Origin: Chloroflexota bacterium
Lineage (GTDB): Bacteria > Chloroflexota > Anaerolineae > J102
Direction of reading: 5' to 3'
Assembly (NCBI GenBank): GCA_013152695.1
Contig: JAADFV010000427.1
Location: 1 to 13,677, forward strand
DNA length: 13,677 bases
Part shown: positions 1 to 6,646 of the stretch, one piece after another
Layout of the letters: each line of letters starts with the position of its first letter
Position numbering within the stretch: the stretch's first letter is position 1
Translations under genes and position numbers: made by a program
Notes under the pieces: generated by a model
The model's database searches: none
What the model saw: the letters and a program-made list of their open reading frames with translations, nothing else
What the model was told of the DNA's origin: nothing

Positions 1-22
1 GGAAAATCCGTCGCCAGAATTA

Positions 23-123
23 GACCTCCGGGAGGTGGCGATGAAACGTTGCATTTTTCGCAAGGTCTGGCTGACAAGGGAACCAGCTTCAACACTGATC
101 CTTGCTGCCACCTCCCGGAGGTC
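23..123. repeat. Nested inverted repeat with 17-bp arms
   Basis: A 17-bp sequence beginning GACCTCCGGGAGG (23-39) returns as its exact reverse complement at 107-123. Each arm is itself nearly a hairpin, because ACCTCC and GGAGGT flank one central base. Inside the arms, GCAAGG (60-65) can pair with CCTTGC (100-105), and CTGG (67-70) with CCAG (83-86), so the whole 101 bp can fold as a branched structure. I see no target-site duplication and no coding content. It could be a REPIN-like pair of inverted palindromes, a small non-autonomous element or a structured RNA. The sequence alone does not decide. Confidence 0.7.
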
Positions 124-148
124 ATGCTTGCTATCGTCGGGGCGCGTT

Positions 149-169
149 CGCCGCATCATGGATGCGGCG
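149..169. repeat. Perfect 9-bp hairpin with 3-nt loop
   Basis: CGCCGCATC (149-157), a loop of ATG (158-160) and GATGCGGCG (161-169) form a perfect stem. On the plus strand the sequence after it (CAATTTCCC) has only three T's, and on the minus strand there is no T-run at all. It is therefore not a convincing intrinsic terminator. It may belong to the same structured element as the inverted repeat to its left. Confidence 0.6.
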
Positions 170-236
170 CAATTTCCCGCCACAAGGTCCCTAATGGCGA
201 CGATCACCGGCTATCAACTAAAAACTATCGACCAAA

Positions 237-268
237 CAAAAAAGGGACGGCCTCGGTGAGGCCGCCCC
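237..268 (-). terminator. Intrinsic terminator of the subtilase gene
   Basis: Read on the minus strand, an 11-bp GC-rich stem (arms at 268-258 and 254-244, with one G.U pair) closes a 3-nt loop and is followed at once by six U's (243-238). It starts 30 bp past the subtilase stop codon. This is a textbook rho-independent terminator for that gene. On the plus strand the sequence after the stem (TGTATTCATTC) is not a T-run, so it is probably one-directional. Confidence 0.93.
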
Positions 269-298
269 TGTATTCATTCTGGCGATCCTGTGCACGAC

Positions 299-2506
299 TT
301 AGCGCATGATGAAGGGAGCGAAAATCGTCGATGTTGTTTCTGGCTGGGGGAGGGAATAACCTGAGAAGATGGGCCCAAAGAACTCACCATCCGGCACACT
401 TTCTAGTTTGTACCAGTAGCTTCCATCTCCTTCAACGCTGATGTCTATCCATTGATAGCTTGCCCCCATTTCGTTGTTTTCGGCTTGGATGAGCGGAGAG
501 ACAGGCTTGTAAGTTCCATCTGCGCCTAAGGATCGCCAGACGATGAACCCGGTTTGATTCGTTTCACGGGCCGTTGTCCAATTGAGCTTGATGCCCTGGG
601 AAGACTGCTGCACCGTAAACGAGGCAAGTGAAATATTTGTGGGATTGATATAGCCAACTGAGGCGTCACTAACTACTTCATCGATACCAACGGTCACCTC
701 CTGTGTGGTGGGGCCTGTGGGGGTAAAGCCCGGGATAAGGGAAGGGGTTTTGAGAGTATAAGTTCCGGGAACGAGGGAATCAAAAGTGTATGCACCAGCG
801 CTGTCACTGAGCACCGTTACCGAATCGAATGTATCGAGATTGGTCAAAGTGACAAGTACGTTGGCAATGCCGATGGTTTCATTGGTGTCGTGGACACCAT
901 TACCATTGCTGTCGATGTAAATGACACCGGTGACAGCGCTGTAGACCAGGTTACCGAAATCAAGGGCACCATTGGCCAACGAGGAGACGCCGCCGCTGAT
1001 GGTGGTACCGTAGATGGTTGGGGTTGTGACCATAAAGTCGGCAGGAAGTGTCTCGACGACCAGGTAATCTCCATCCTGTAACTGGCTAAACTCGTACAAA
1101 CCGTTGAGACCGGTGTTTACACAACTCAGTAGGGTATCGGCGGTGTCCAGGACTCCCAGCGTAGGGGCGTCTTGATAAAGGCACACCTGAATATTTTCGA
1201 TGCCCTGCTCAGCAGTATCCTGCACACCATTCTCATTCCAGTCATAGAAGGCGACGCCTTGCAGGAGGCCGGTTCCGCCGGGCAGAGGTAAGGCTGCAGC
1301 TACTGCGGCCCCAGCATCCACGAGTCCATGACCCGTGTAGTAGTCGATGACCTGAGGATCGGCGGCTTGCGTATTACTCTCGATGAGAGTCCGCACTTCA
1401 CTTTCGGTCAGAGCCGGATTCACACTGAGCATCAAAGCCGCTAAACCTGCAACGTGCGGTGAAGCCATGGAAGTACCACTGCGGAAGCCGTATGTGCGTC
1501 CGGTACCGGCCCATTCTGTGCTATAAATGCTCGAGCCGGGAGCAACCACGTCGACGTTTGGGCCATAGTTTGAATAAGTGGCCAAATCACCGGTTGAAGT
1601 TACGGCACCGACTGAAATAACATTGTCGTACACAGCAGGGTAGAAGGGAGTATCGGTGCCGCTGTTACCGGCTGCAACGACGACCACGGCGTTATTCGCC
1701 GTAGCGTAGTTTACGGCATCGCGTAAAACGGTGGAATCTGCACTTCCGCCCAGGCTGAGATTTATAACTCGTGCACCTTGATCGACAGCCCAGGTTATGC
1801 CAGAGGCTACATTGCTCCACCAGCCACTACCCGTGCTATCCAGCACTTTGACCGGCAGCAAACTGGCCCGGCCAGCGATTCCTACCATGCCGATACCGTT
1901 GTTGATACCGGCAGTGGCAATACCACTGACGTGGGTACCATGGCCATGATCATCACTGGGGTCACTGTCATTGTTGACAAAGTCCCAGCCGGGAACGATC
2001 CGCCCCGCAAATTCGGGGTGGCTGGCATCAAGACCTGTATCGATGATGCCGATAATGACTGAGGGATCGCCCAGCGTATAGTCCCAGGCCACAGGTGCAT
2101 TCATCAGTTGGGGGCCGTAGACCAGGCTGAGATTGTTGTAATCGGGGTCGTCAGGGGTTAAAACAATCGACACGCGGCCGTCAGGCTCGAGAAAACGTAC
2201 ATCAGGATTCTCGGTGATCTCTGCTTGGGCTGCACGCGCCGTAACCGCCGGGACTTCGACCACGGCAAATTTTAATTTTTCATCGATACGAATGATTTGA
2301 ATACCCGTACGACGACTCAAATCGTATAACCAATCAAGTTTTTGGGTGTCCTCGAGTCCAACAATCATACGCTGGCCTTTCCCGACCTGTTCTGCCCCAG
2401 GACCAGCAGCATAAAGTGGCTGGGCACTTAAGACCAACATGAATATGATTGATATTGCTGCAAAAACTATCCAATACCAAAGTTGACTTCTCGCTCGTGC
2501 CTTCAT
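299..2506 (-). CDS. Secreted subtilisin-like serine protease (S8) with two SdrD B-like domains
   Basis: This 735-aa exported endopeptidase hydrolyses proteins outside the cell. Residues 1-34 are a signal peptide with a hydrophobic core (about 10-28) and a likely cut after LYA. Residues 45-113 resemble an I9 propeptide, which normally acts as intramolecular chaperone and inhibitor. The S8 catalytic domain covers about 130-400. The triad is D156 (IIDTG), H189 (HGHGTHVSG) and S346 (GTSMASPH), with oxyanion-hole N281 (AAGNSG), so it should be active. Two SdrD B-like domains follow (about 412-519 and 523-618). Their DxNxNGxxD loops (D422 and D532 regions) are typical Ca2+ sites. A Fn3-like domain (about 624-718) precedes a short tail ending FAPFIMR. 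The start is supported by AAGAGG 8 bp upstream. It has its own terminator and a repeat-rich promoter region, and a response regulator gene lies just upstream on the same strand. Confidence 0.95.
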   Translation of the reverse strand: MKARARSQLWYWIVFAAISIIFMLVLSAQPLYAAGPGAEQVGKGQRMIVGLEDTQKLDWLYDLSRRTGIQIIRIDEKLKFAVVEVPAVTARAAQAEITENPDVRFLEPDGRVSIVLTPDDPDYNNLSLVYGPQLMNAPVAWDYTLGDPSVIIGIIDTGLDASHPEFAGRIVPGWDFVNNDSDPSDDHGHGTHVSGIATAGINNGIGMVGIAGRASLLPVKVLDSTGSGWWSNVASGITWAVDQGARVINLSLGGSADSTVLRDAVNYATANNAVVVVAAGNSGTDTPFYPAVYDNVISVGAVTSTGDLATYSNYGPNVDVVAPGSSIYSTEWAGTGRTYGFRSGTSMASPHVAGLAALMLSVNPALTESEVRTLIESNTQAADPQVIDYYTGHGLVDAGAAVAAALPLPGGTGLLQGVAFYDWNENGVQDTAEQGIENIQVCLYQDAPTLGVLDTADTLLSCVNTGLNGLYEFSQLQDGDYLVVETLPADFMVTTPTIYGTTISGGVSSLANGALDFGNLVYSAVTGVIYIDSNGNGVHDTNETIGIANVLVTLTNLDTFDSVTVLSDSAGAYTFDSLVPGTYTLKTPSLIPGFTPTGPTTQEVTVGIDEVVSDASVGYINPTNISLASFTVQQSSQGIKLNWTTARETNQTGFIVWRSLGADGTYKPVSPLIQAENNEMGASYQWIDISVEGDGSYWYKLESVPDGEFFGPIFSGYSLPQPETTSTIFAPFIMR

Positions 2507-2524
2507 TTCTACTGCCTCTTACTT

Positions 2525-2602
2525 GCTAGATGATGGATTCTGTAACATCATCAAAGCAACTCGCTACCAGATGATGGACTACTCTGGTACCATCATAGCA
2601 AC
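2525..2602. repeat. Two tandem copies of an inverted-repeat operator-like unit
   Basis: Copy 1 has GATGATG (2529-2535) and CATCATC (2546-2552). Copy 2 has ATGATGG (2571-2577) and CCATCAT (2590-2596). Each copy is preceded by GCTA and followed by a sequence ending AGCAAC, so the unit is directly repeated as well as internally inverted. The spacers (10 and 12 bp) differ in sequence, which suggests that the arms are what is selected. Copy 2 overlaps the predicted -10 box of the subtilase gene and copy 1 falls in its 5' leader. Regulator binding sites or paired RNA stem-loops are both possible. Confidence 0.7.
2592..2600 (-). promoter_or_regulatory. Predicted extended -10 promoter of the subtilase gene
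   Basis: Read on the minus strand, this is TGCTATGAT, an extended -10 element (TGn plus a hexamer matching TATAAT at five of six positions). The -35 match 17 bp upstream is weak (TAGATT, three of six). A better -35-like TTGACT lies further upstream (2646-2641) but has no good -10 at normal spacing. The predicted start point is about 80 nt before the subtilase ATG. The box overlaps the right arm of operator-like copy 2. Confidence 0.45.
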
Positions 2603-2651
2603 AAGAGGCATGTAAATCTATGAGCGCATAATAAGCCTGCAGTCAACTTTT

Positions 2652-2681
2652 GTGCGATTTAGTGCGTTTTTCAGCGAATTT
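2652..2681. repeat. Three 10-bp direct repeats phased with the DNA helix
   Basis: GTGCGATTTA, GTGCGTTTTT and CAGCGAATTT follow each other without a gap, and CGTTTTTTCC continues the rhythm. The GCG cores sit at 2654, 2664 and 2674. The block lies 5 bp upstream (on the minus strand) of the TTGACT hexamer before the subtilase gene. OmpR/PhoB-family regulators commonly bind tandem direct repeats of about 10-11 bp beside the -35 region, and such a regulator is encoded next door. Phased A/T tracts could also simply bend the DNA. Confidence 0.5.
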
Positions 2682-2697
2682 CGTTTTTTCCCTAAGA

Positions 2698-3447
2698 TTA
2701 TTCGTCTTCTGCCAGCTCTTCACTGGTTTTAAGACGATATCCCACGCCCCGCACTGTCACAATGATATCAAGTGGCCTGCCTGCAGCTTCGTTCAACTTG
2801 TTGCGCAACGAACGCATTAAGGGCCGCAGTAGATTCCCCGCCTGTATGTGGTCCGTGCGAAACTCATGGGTCTCGGTCACCAGATCCACATGTTCATACA
2901 CCTTTCCCGGTTCACGCAACAAAGCTTGTAGCAACTTGAATTCGCGCACTGACAATGATACGGGTTCACCATCTACCCACGCCTGAAACGAATCTAAATC
3001 TAACTTGATGGGTCCGTGTTCCAAAAGTCCCTCATTGTCCCCCACCGGTTTCGTCACCGCCCCCATCAACACCTTAGCGCGAAGTAACTTTCCCCGTACA
3101 CTGGCCAAAAGATCATCCGGATCCACCGGCTTGATCAAATAATCATCAACTCCTAATTCTTTACCGTACCGAACATCGCTATCCATGGCACGGCCTGTAA
3201 GCAAAAGAAAAGGAATCGCCACCCATTCTGGATTTTGGCGGACGCGCTCGAGCAGTTGATAACCATTCATTTTAGGCATGGCTACATCCGCGATAATTAA
3301 ATCGATATGACTCGATTCCAGCAAGGATAGAGCCTTGAGGCCGTCTGAGGCAGTTAACACCTGATAACCTTCAGCCTGCAAAGTTAGTGTAAGCCCCCTC
3401 ACCAGGGCTGCATCATCATCTACAACGAGAATTGTTTCTTGCGACAT
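2698..3447 (-). CDS. OmpR/PhoB-type response regulator (REC + winged helix)
   Basis: This 249-aa cytoplasmic transcription regulator should be switched on by phosphotransfer from a histidine kinase. The receiver domain (about 4-122) has acidic D11 and D12, phospho-acceptor D54 (IIADVAMP), T84 and K106 (LIKP), all intact. A trans_reg_C winged-helix domain follows (about 145-240), ending with the typical VRGVGYRL. The open frame extends 34 codons further upstream, but I place the start at MSQETILVVDDD. GGAAGA lies 6 bp before that codon, and the predicted -10 box falls between it and the upstream ATG, so the longer form would start before its own promoter. No kinase gene is in the window, so it is an orphan here. 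It sits between two genes for secreted peptidases, which are plausible targets. Confidence 0.93.
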   Translation of the reverse strand: MSQETILVVDDDAALVRGLTLTLQAEGYQVLTASDGLKALSLLESSHIDLIIADVAMPKMNGYQLLERVRQNPEWVAIPFLLLTGRAMDSDVRYGKELGVDDYLIKPVDPDDLLASVRGKLLRAKVLMGAVTKPVGDNEGLLEHGPIKLDLDSFQAWVDGEPVSLSVREFKLLQALLREPGKVYEHVDLVTETHEFRTDHIQAGNLLRPLMRSLRNKLNEAAGRPLDIIVTVRGVGYRLKTSEELAEDE

Positions 3448-3528
3448 TGCCAATCTTCCATGATGGAGGGAAATAATACAGAAATGACAGATTTTTGCTT
3501 CGTATTGCAAACAACCGAGTACATTACA

Positions 3529-3557
3529 ATTATAGTCCATTATGTGCAATTCGACAA
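3529..3557 (-). promoter_or_regulatory. Predicted promoter of the response regulator gene
   Basis: On the minus strand, TTGTCG (3557-3552, four of six to TTGACA) lies exactly 17 bp from a perfect TATAAT (3534-3529). The expected start point near 3522 gives a leader of about 75 nt. A 10-bp palindrome (GACAATTGTC, 3553-3562) covers the -35 hexamer, a good position for a repressor or autoregulatory site. Confidence 0.65.
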
Positions 3558-3664
3558 TTGTCCTGTTTCAAGCTCGAACAATAGCTCGTGGTAGGTAGCT
3601 GGGAGTCATTTCTGGCGCAAAAAGATGCACTACCAGGCAAAAAGACTGCTTGATAGGAGATATT

Positions 3665-3678
3665 TGTTGCCGGCAACA
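3665..3678. promoter_or_regulatory. Perfect 14-bp palindrome, operator candidate
   Basis: TGTTGCCGGCAACA equals its own reverse complement over all 14 bases. It lies 78 bp upstream of the TATAAT box of the M28 peptidase gene and about 108 bp upstream of the -35 box of the divergent regulator gene. This suits a dimeric DNA-binding protein. No regulator family can be named from the sequence. Confidence 0.5.
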
Positions 3679-3755
3679 GTCCTCGACTCGCCTCTGAAAC
3701 AACCGCCCCTTCTTCACTCGGTGATAGGCTGATCACTTTTCTTCATGTCTGGGTG

Positions 3756-3761
3756 TATAAT
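3756..3761 (+). promoter_or_regulatory. Predicted -10 box of the M28 peptidase gene
   Basis: A perfect TATAAT lies 47 bp before the ATG at 3809. No good -35 hexamer is present 16-18 bp upstream, so the promoter may depend on an activator bound to the palindrome or repeats further upstream. The predicted leader is about 40 nt. Confidence 0.5.
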
Positions 3762-3808
3762 ATCTGCACAGAGTATCCGCTTTCAAGCAAGAGTGATGGG
3801 TTAACATT

Positions 3809-6646
3809 ATGCTTCACAGAAATCATCTCATCCCCCTCCTGATCAGCTTACTTTTGCTAGCTGTCCTCCCGGCCTGGGCCCAACCTCCCCAACCATCCCT
3901 TCTCATCCTGGCTCCAGGCCGCACCGAGCACGAATTGACAGCCTTACAAACACTCCCATCACTCCCCCTGGCGCGGCTTACAATCGAAGGTGAAGAATGG
4001 GTTTTACTTCGTCTCGACCCCCAACAGCAACAAGCCTTTATTGTCAGCAACCCTGAGGCCTACACCATTGCCAGGGTGGAACCAGGTCAGAGTCTTTTTC
4101 TTACAGACGAAACCTGGCCCCCCGAAGCCGACCTCCCTCAAGGAGCAGACATCCTGTGGCAGCAGCCACCTTACCAACTCCTTAGCCTCACTCGCAGCCA
4201 AGCAGAATATCTCTCACGCCAGGGACGCCGGCTCATTCCCCTCGATACGCCGATCTCACTCCGCCTTTCCGCACAAACCTTCGCCCCCCCGCCCACAACC
4301 CCTGATCCTACCATTGCCCAGCTTATAAACCGCTTGCAGTCCTCAGCGATCAGCGCCTGGGACCAGAAACTCAGTGGGGAAAAATGGATAACCATCGGGG
4401 ATAACGAATACAAACTGACATCACGCTACTCGTGGTCATCGAATGGACGACGCGCTGAACGTTATGTCTACGAACGACTCCGTGCTATGGGTTACGATGC
4501 TTCCTATGCCCCCTACACGACACCCTACAATGACACCTGGCGCAATGTCGTCATCGAAATTCCTGGCTCGGTCGAGCCCGACAAACTCGTGCTACTGGTC
4601 GCCCATCTCGATAGCATTTCGTTTCCCTTAGATAATGCTCCCACCCAGGCTCCGGGCGCAGATGACAATGCGACCGGTAGCTCTTCCCTCCTCGCCATTG
4701 CCGATCTGCTCAAAGAGCAACATTTTTACTACACCCTCCGCCTCGTCTGGTTTACGGGTGAAGAATTTGGTTACTGGGGCTCGAAACCGTATGTCAAAGA
4801 CCTGGCAAATCACAACGCCCAGGTCATTGCTGCCATCAACATGGATATGTTCGGTTACGATGGTGATCAGGATCAGGTGATGGAAATTCATACGGGCACA
4901 TTACCCGTCAATAATCAATTGGGAGATTATCTGACCGCAGTCAACCAGCTTTATGAGCTAGGATTGACCATTGAACGCAAAACTACCACGGCCAGCAGAT
5001 TCAGCGATCACCGTAGTTTCTGGGATAACGGCTATCCTTCGCTCCTGATGATCGAAAACTTCTTTGCCGATACGGAGGAAGACCCTCACCCCCGTGATCG
5101 AAACCCCCAATACCACAAGGCGGGCGACAAAATTAACCTGGTCGATTTCGATTATGTCACGCGTATTGCCCGTATGGGCCTAGCGGCCGCCCTCCATTTA
5201 GCGAAACCGGTATCGCTCGACGATCTACCTACCCCAACCTCGACCCCCACAGCTACGATCACGCCCACCCCCCTACCCCTGGCCTGCAGCCAGCTCATCG
5301 AGAACGGGGGTATGGAAGAGAACAGTGTTTGGACTTTCGGAAACACACCTCGCCAGGCCGATTATAGCGAAAATCAGGCACACAACGGGCGCCGTAGTCT
5401 TCGCAGCGGCGTTCTCCCCAATACCAACAATGTCACTTCCCATTCCAGTGCCTACCAAAATTTGGTACTTCCCTCGGGAAATGACACCATCACTCTCGAA
5501 TTTGCCCTCATGGCCGACGGCGCCGACGCCAATGACTATACCGAAATCCTCCTCTTACGCCCTGATTTTAGCGTCCTACGCCTTCTCTGGCGAGATCGCC
5601 CCCAGACCGACGGTTGGGAAATTCGCCGTTTTGACCTATCCAGCTATGCCGGGCAATCGCTCATCCTCTACCTCAACACCTACAATGACGGCAGTGATGG
5701 CCGTGCCTGGGCCTATTTCGATGATGTCAGCGTCATCAGCTGTCGCCCCACTACAGCTACAGCCACACCTACTCCGTTTCCTACAGCGACACTCACACCC
5801 ACACCTACAGCGACTCCTACCCTGACCGCGACCCTCCAACCCTCTCCCACCCTCTCGAATTCTTTGACACCGACGCCAACACAGACTATCACGACGACGG
5901 CCACCCCCACGCCGACGCCGACCACTACCCTCACGCCGACATCTACCCTGACCACCACAACCACGCCAACGCCAACTGTGACCGCCACAGTCACGCCAAC
6001 ACCCACTTCAACGCAGCCCTCATGCCAGGAGCAACTCATCAATCCTGATTTCGAGGACACAGAAGGCTGGATCTTTGCCGATACAGCCAGTCGTGGTGGG
6101 TACACGCGACGGGAAGTATATCATGGCGAGCGCTCCTTACGTCTGGGGTTGCTTCCCTCAGAAGCCGCCCTCCAAGCACCCCAGACGGAAAGTAATCTCC
6201 TGGGAGAAATCGCACCGCTGGGTGCAACTTACTCTACGGCCTATCAGCATGTCATTCTCCCTGCCGATGCCGAAACCATTTACTTACAGGGATGGTACTG
6301 GCCGCAAAGTGAAGCTGCCAGCGGTGATTGGCAACGCATCCTCTTGCTCAAACCCAGCACTTACAGACCCCTCGCCCTCCTGCACGATGATCTTCAAAAC
6401 AATGCCGGCTGGCAGCCCTTTACCTATGACCTCAGCACCTATCGCGGCCGAGAAATCGTCCTCTACTTTGAAGTGTACAACAACAGTACAGGCTCTGCTC
6501 AGCGCACCTGGATGTATGTCGACGATCTCCACCTCACTGCTTGTCGCCAGGGGACAGCCACACCCACCCCTACCCTGGCCCTTGATCAGCCTCTCTTCCT
6601 GCCCCTGCTCAACTTCCTGAATTCCGTTCCCGCTCTTCCTGAATAA
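3809..6646 (+). CDS. Secreted M28-family zinc metallopeptidase with duplicated C-terminal domains
   Basis: This 945-aa exported peptidase is most likely an aminopeptidase with a two-zinc site. Residues 1-24 are a signal peptide (cut after AWA). Residues 25-175 have no family I recognise. The M28 domain (about 180-465) has the expected ligands H266 (AHLDS), D285 (GADDN), E319 with general base E318 (TGEEF), D346 (INMDMFGY) and H436 (YHKAGD), so it looks active. A short Thr/Pro linker (about 474-490) leads to a beta-rich domain (492-645). A Thr/Pro-rich linker of about 90 residues (646-737) leads to a second, related domain (738-913). Both domains share a Cys near each end, an SAYQ/TAYQ-LP motif and an AYFDDV/MYVDDL ending, so they look duplicated. 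They may bind carbohydrate or the cell surface (inference). The tail contains LFLPLL. The start has only a weak ribosome site. The 3' end overlaps the next gene by 38 bp, tail to tail. Confidence 0.93.
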   Translation: MLHRNHLIPLLISLLLLAVLPAWAQPPQPSLLILAPGRTEHELTALQTLPSLPLARLTIEGEEWVLLRLDPQQQQAFIVSNPEAYTIARVEPGQSLFLTDETWPPEADLPQGADILWQQPPYQLLSLTRSQAEYLSRQGRRLIPLDTPISLRLSAQTFAPPPTTPDPTIAQLINRLQSSAISAWDQKLSGEKWITIGDNEYKLTSRYSWSSNGRRAERYVYERLRAMGYDASYAPYTTPYNDTWRNVVIEIPGSVEPDKLVLLVAHLDSISFPLDNAPTQAPGADDNATGSSSLLAIADLLKEQHFYYTLRLVWFTGEEFGYWGSKPYVKDLANHNAQVIAAINMDMFGYDGDQDQVMEIHTGTLPVNNQLGDYLTAVNQLYELGLTIERKTTTASRFSDHRSFWDNGYPSLLMIENFFADTEEDPHPRDRNPQYHKAGDKINLVDFDYVTRIARMGLAAALHLAKPVSLDDLPTPTSTPTATITPTPLPLACSQLIENGGMEENSVWTFGNTPRQADYSENQAHNGRRSLRSGVLPNTNNVTSHSSAYQNLVLPSGNDTITLEFALMADGADANDYTEILLLRPDFSVLRLLWRDRPQTDGWEIRRFDLSSYAGQSLILYLNTYNDGSDGRAWAYFDDVSVISCRPTTATATPTPFPTATLTPTPTATPTLTATLQPSPTLSNSLTPTPTQTITTTATPTPTPTTTLTPTSTLTTTTTPTPTVTATVTPTPTSTQPSCQEQLINPDFEDTEGWIFADTASRGGYTRREVYHGERSLRLGLLPSEAALQAPQTESNLLGEIAPLGATYSTAYQHVILPADAETIYLQGWYWPQSEAASGDWQRILLLKPSTYRPLALLHDDLQNNAGWQPFTYDLSTYRGREIVLYFEVYNNSTGSAQRTWMYVDDLHLTACRQGTATPTPTLALDQPLFLPLLNFLNSVPALPE

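Larger units (their letters stand above)
3448..3808. other. 361-bp divergent regulatory region between regulator and M28 peptidase genes
   Basis: No gene is supported here. Short open frames on the minus strand (for example 3530-3736) have no ribosome site and no recognisable protein features. From left to right the region holds a CCATGATGG palindrome at 3458-3466, a minus-strand promoter at 3529-3557, a 10-bp palindrome at 3553-3562, a 9-bp direct repeat spaced 20 bp (3617 and 3637), a perfect 14-bp palindrome at 3665-3678, and a TATAAT box for the plus-strand gene at 3756. Confidence 0.7.

Noticed and set aside
23..123. Nested inverted repeat as an integron attC site or classic MITE
   Set aside because: The attC core (GTTRRRY and its complement) is missing at the ends, and no target-site duplication flanks the arms.
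1..309. Plus-strand frame open from the left edge to a stop at 307-309
   Set aside because: The translation is rich in Ser, Arg, His and Cys, shows no family features, runs through the inverted repeats and the terminator, and ends inside the subtilase gene. Chance openness is more likely, though a partial gene cannot be fully excluded.
2618..2646. TTGACT-based promoter for the subtilase with normal 17-bp spacing
   Set aside because: The hexamer at the -10 position (TCATAG) matches consensus poorly. The extended -10 at 2592-2600 is a better candidate.
3448..3549. Longer start of the response regulator (34 extra codons)
   Set aside because: The extension lacks receiver-domain similarity, has no ribosome site and would begin upstream of the predicted -10 box, so it would not be in the mRNA.
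3530..3736. Small minus-strand open frame in the divergent regulatory region
   Set aside because: It has no ribosome site and no recognisable features, and it overlaps the regulator promoter and the palindromes.
5741..6012. Repetitive ACC/ACG/CCN tract as a minisatellite or CRISPR
   Set aside because: The repeats are irregular codon-level Thr/Pro repeats in frame with a real protein, with no unique spacers.
5713..6105. Minus-strand open frame rich in Val-Gly repeats
   Set aside because: It is the antisense shadow of the Thr/Pro-coding linker of the M28 peptidase. The low-complexity ACN/CCN codons give Val/Gly on the other strand.
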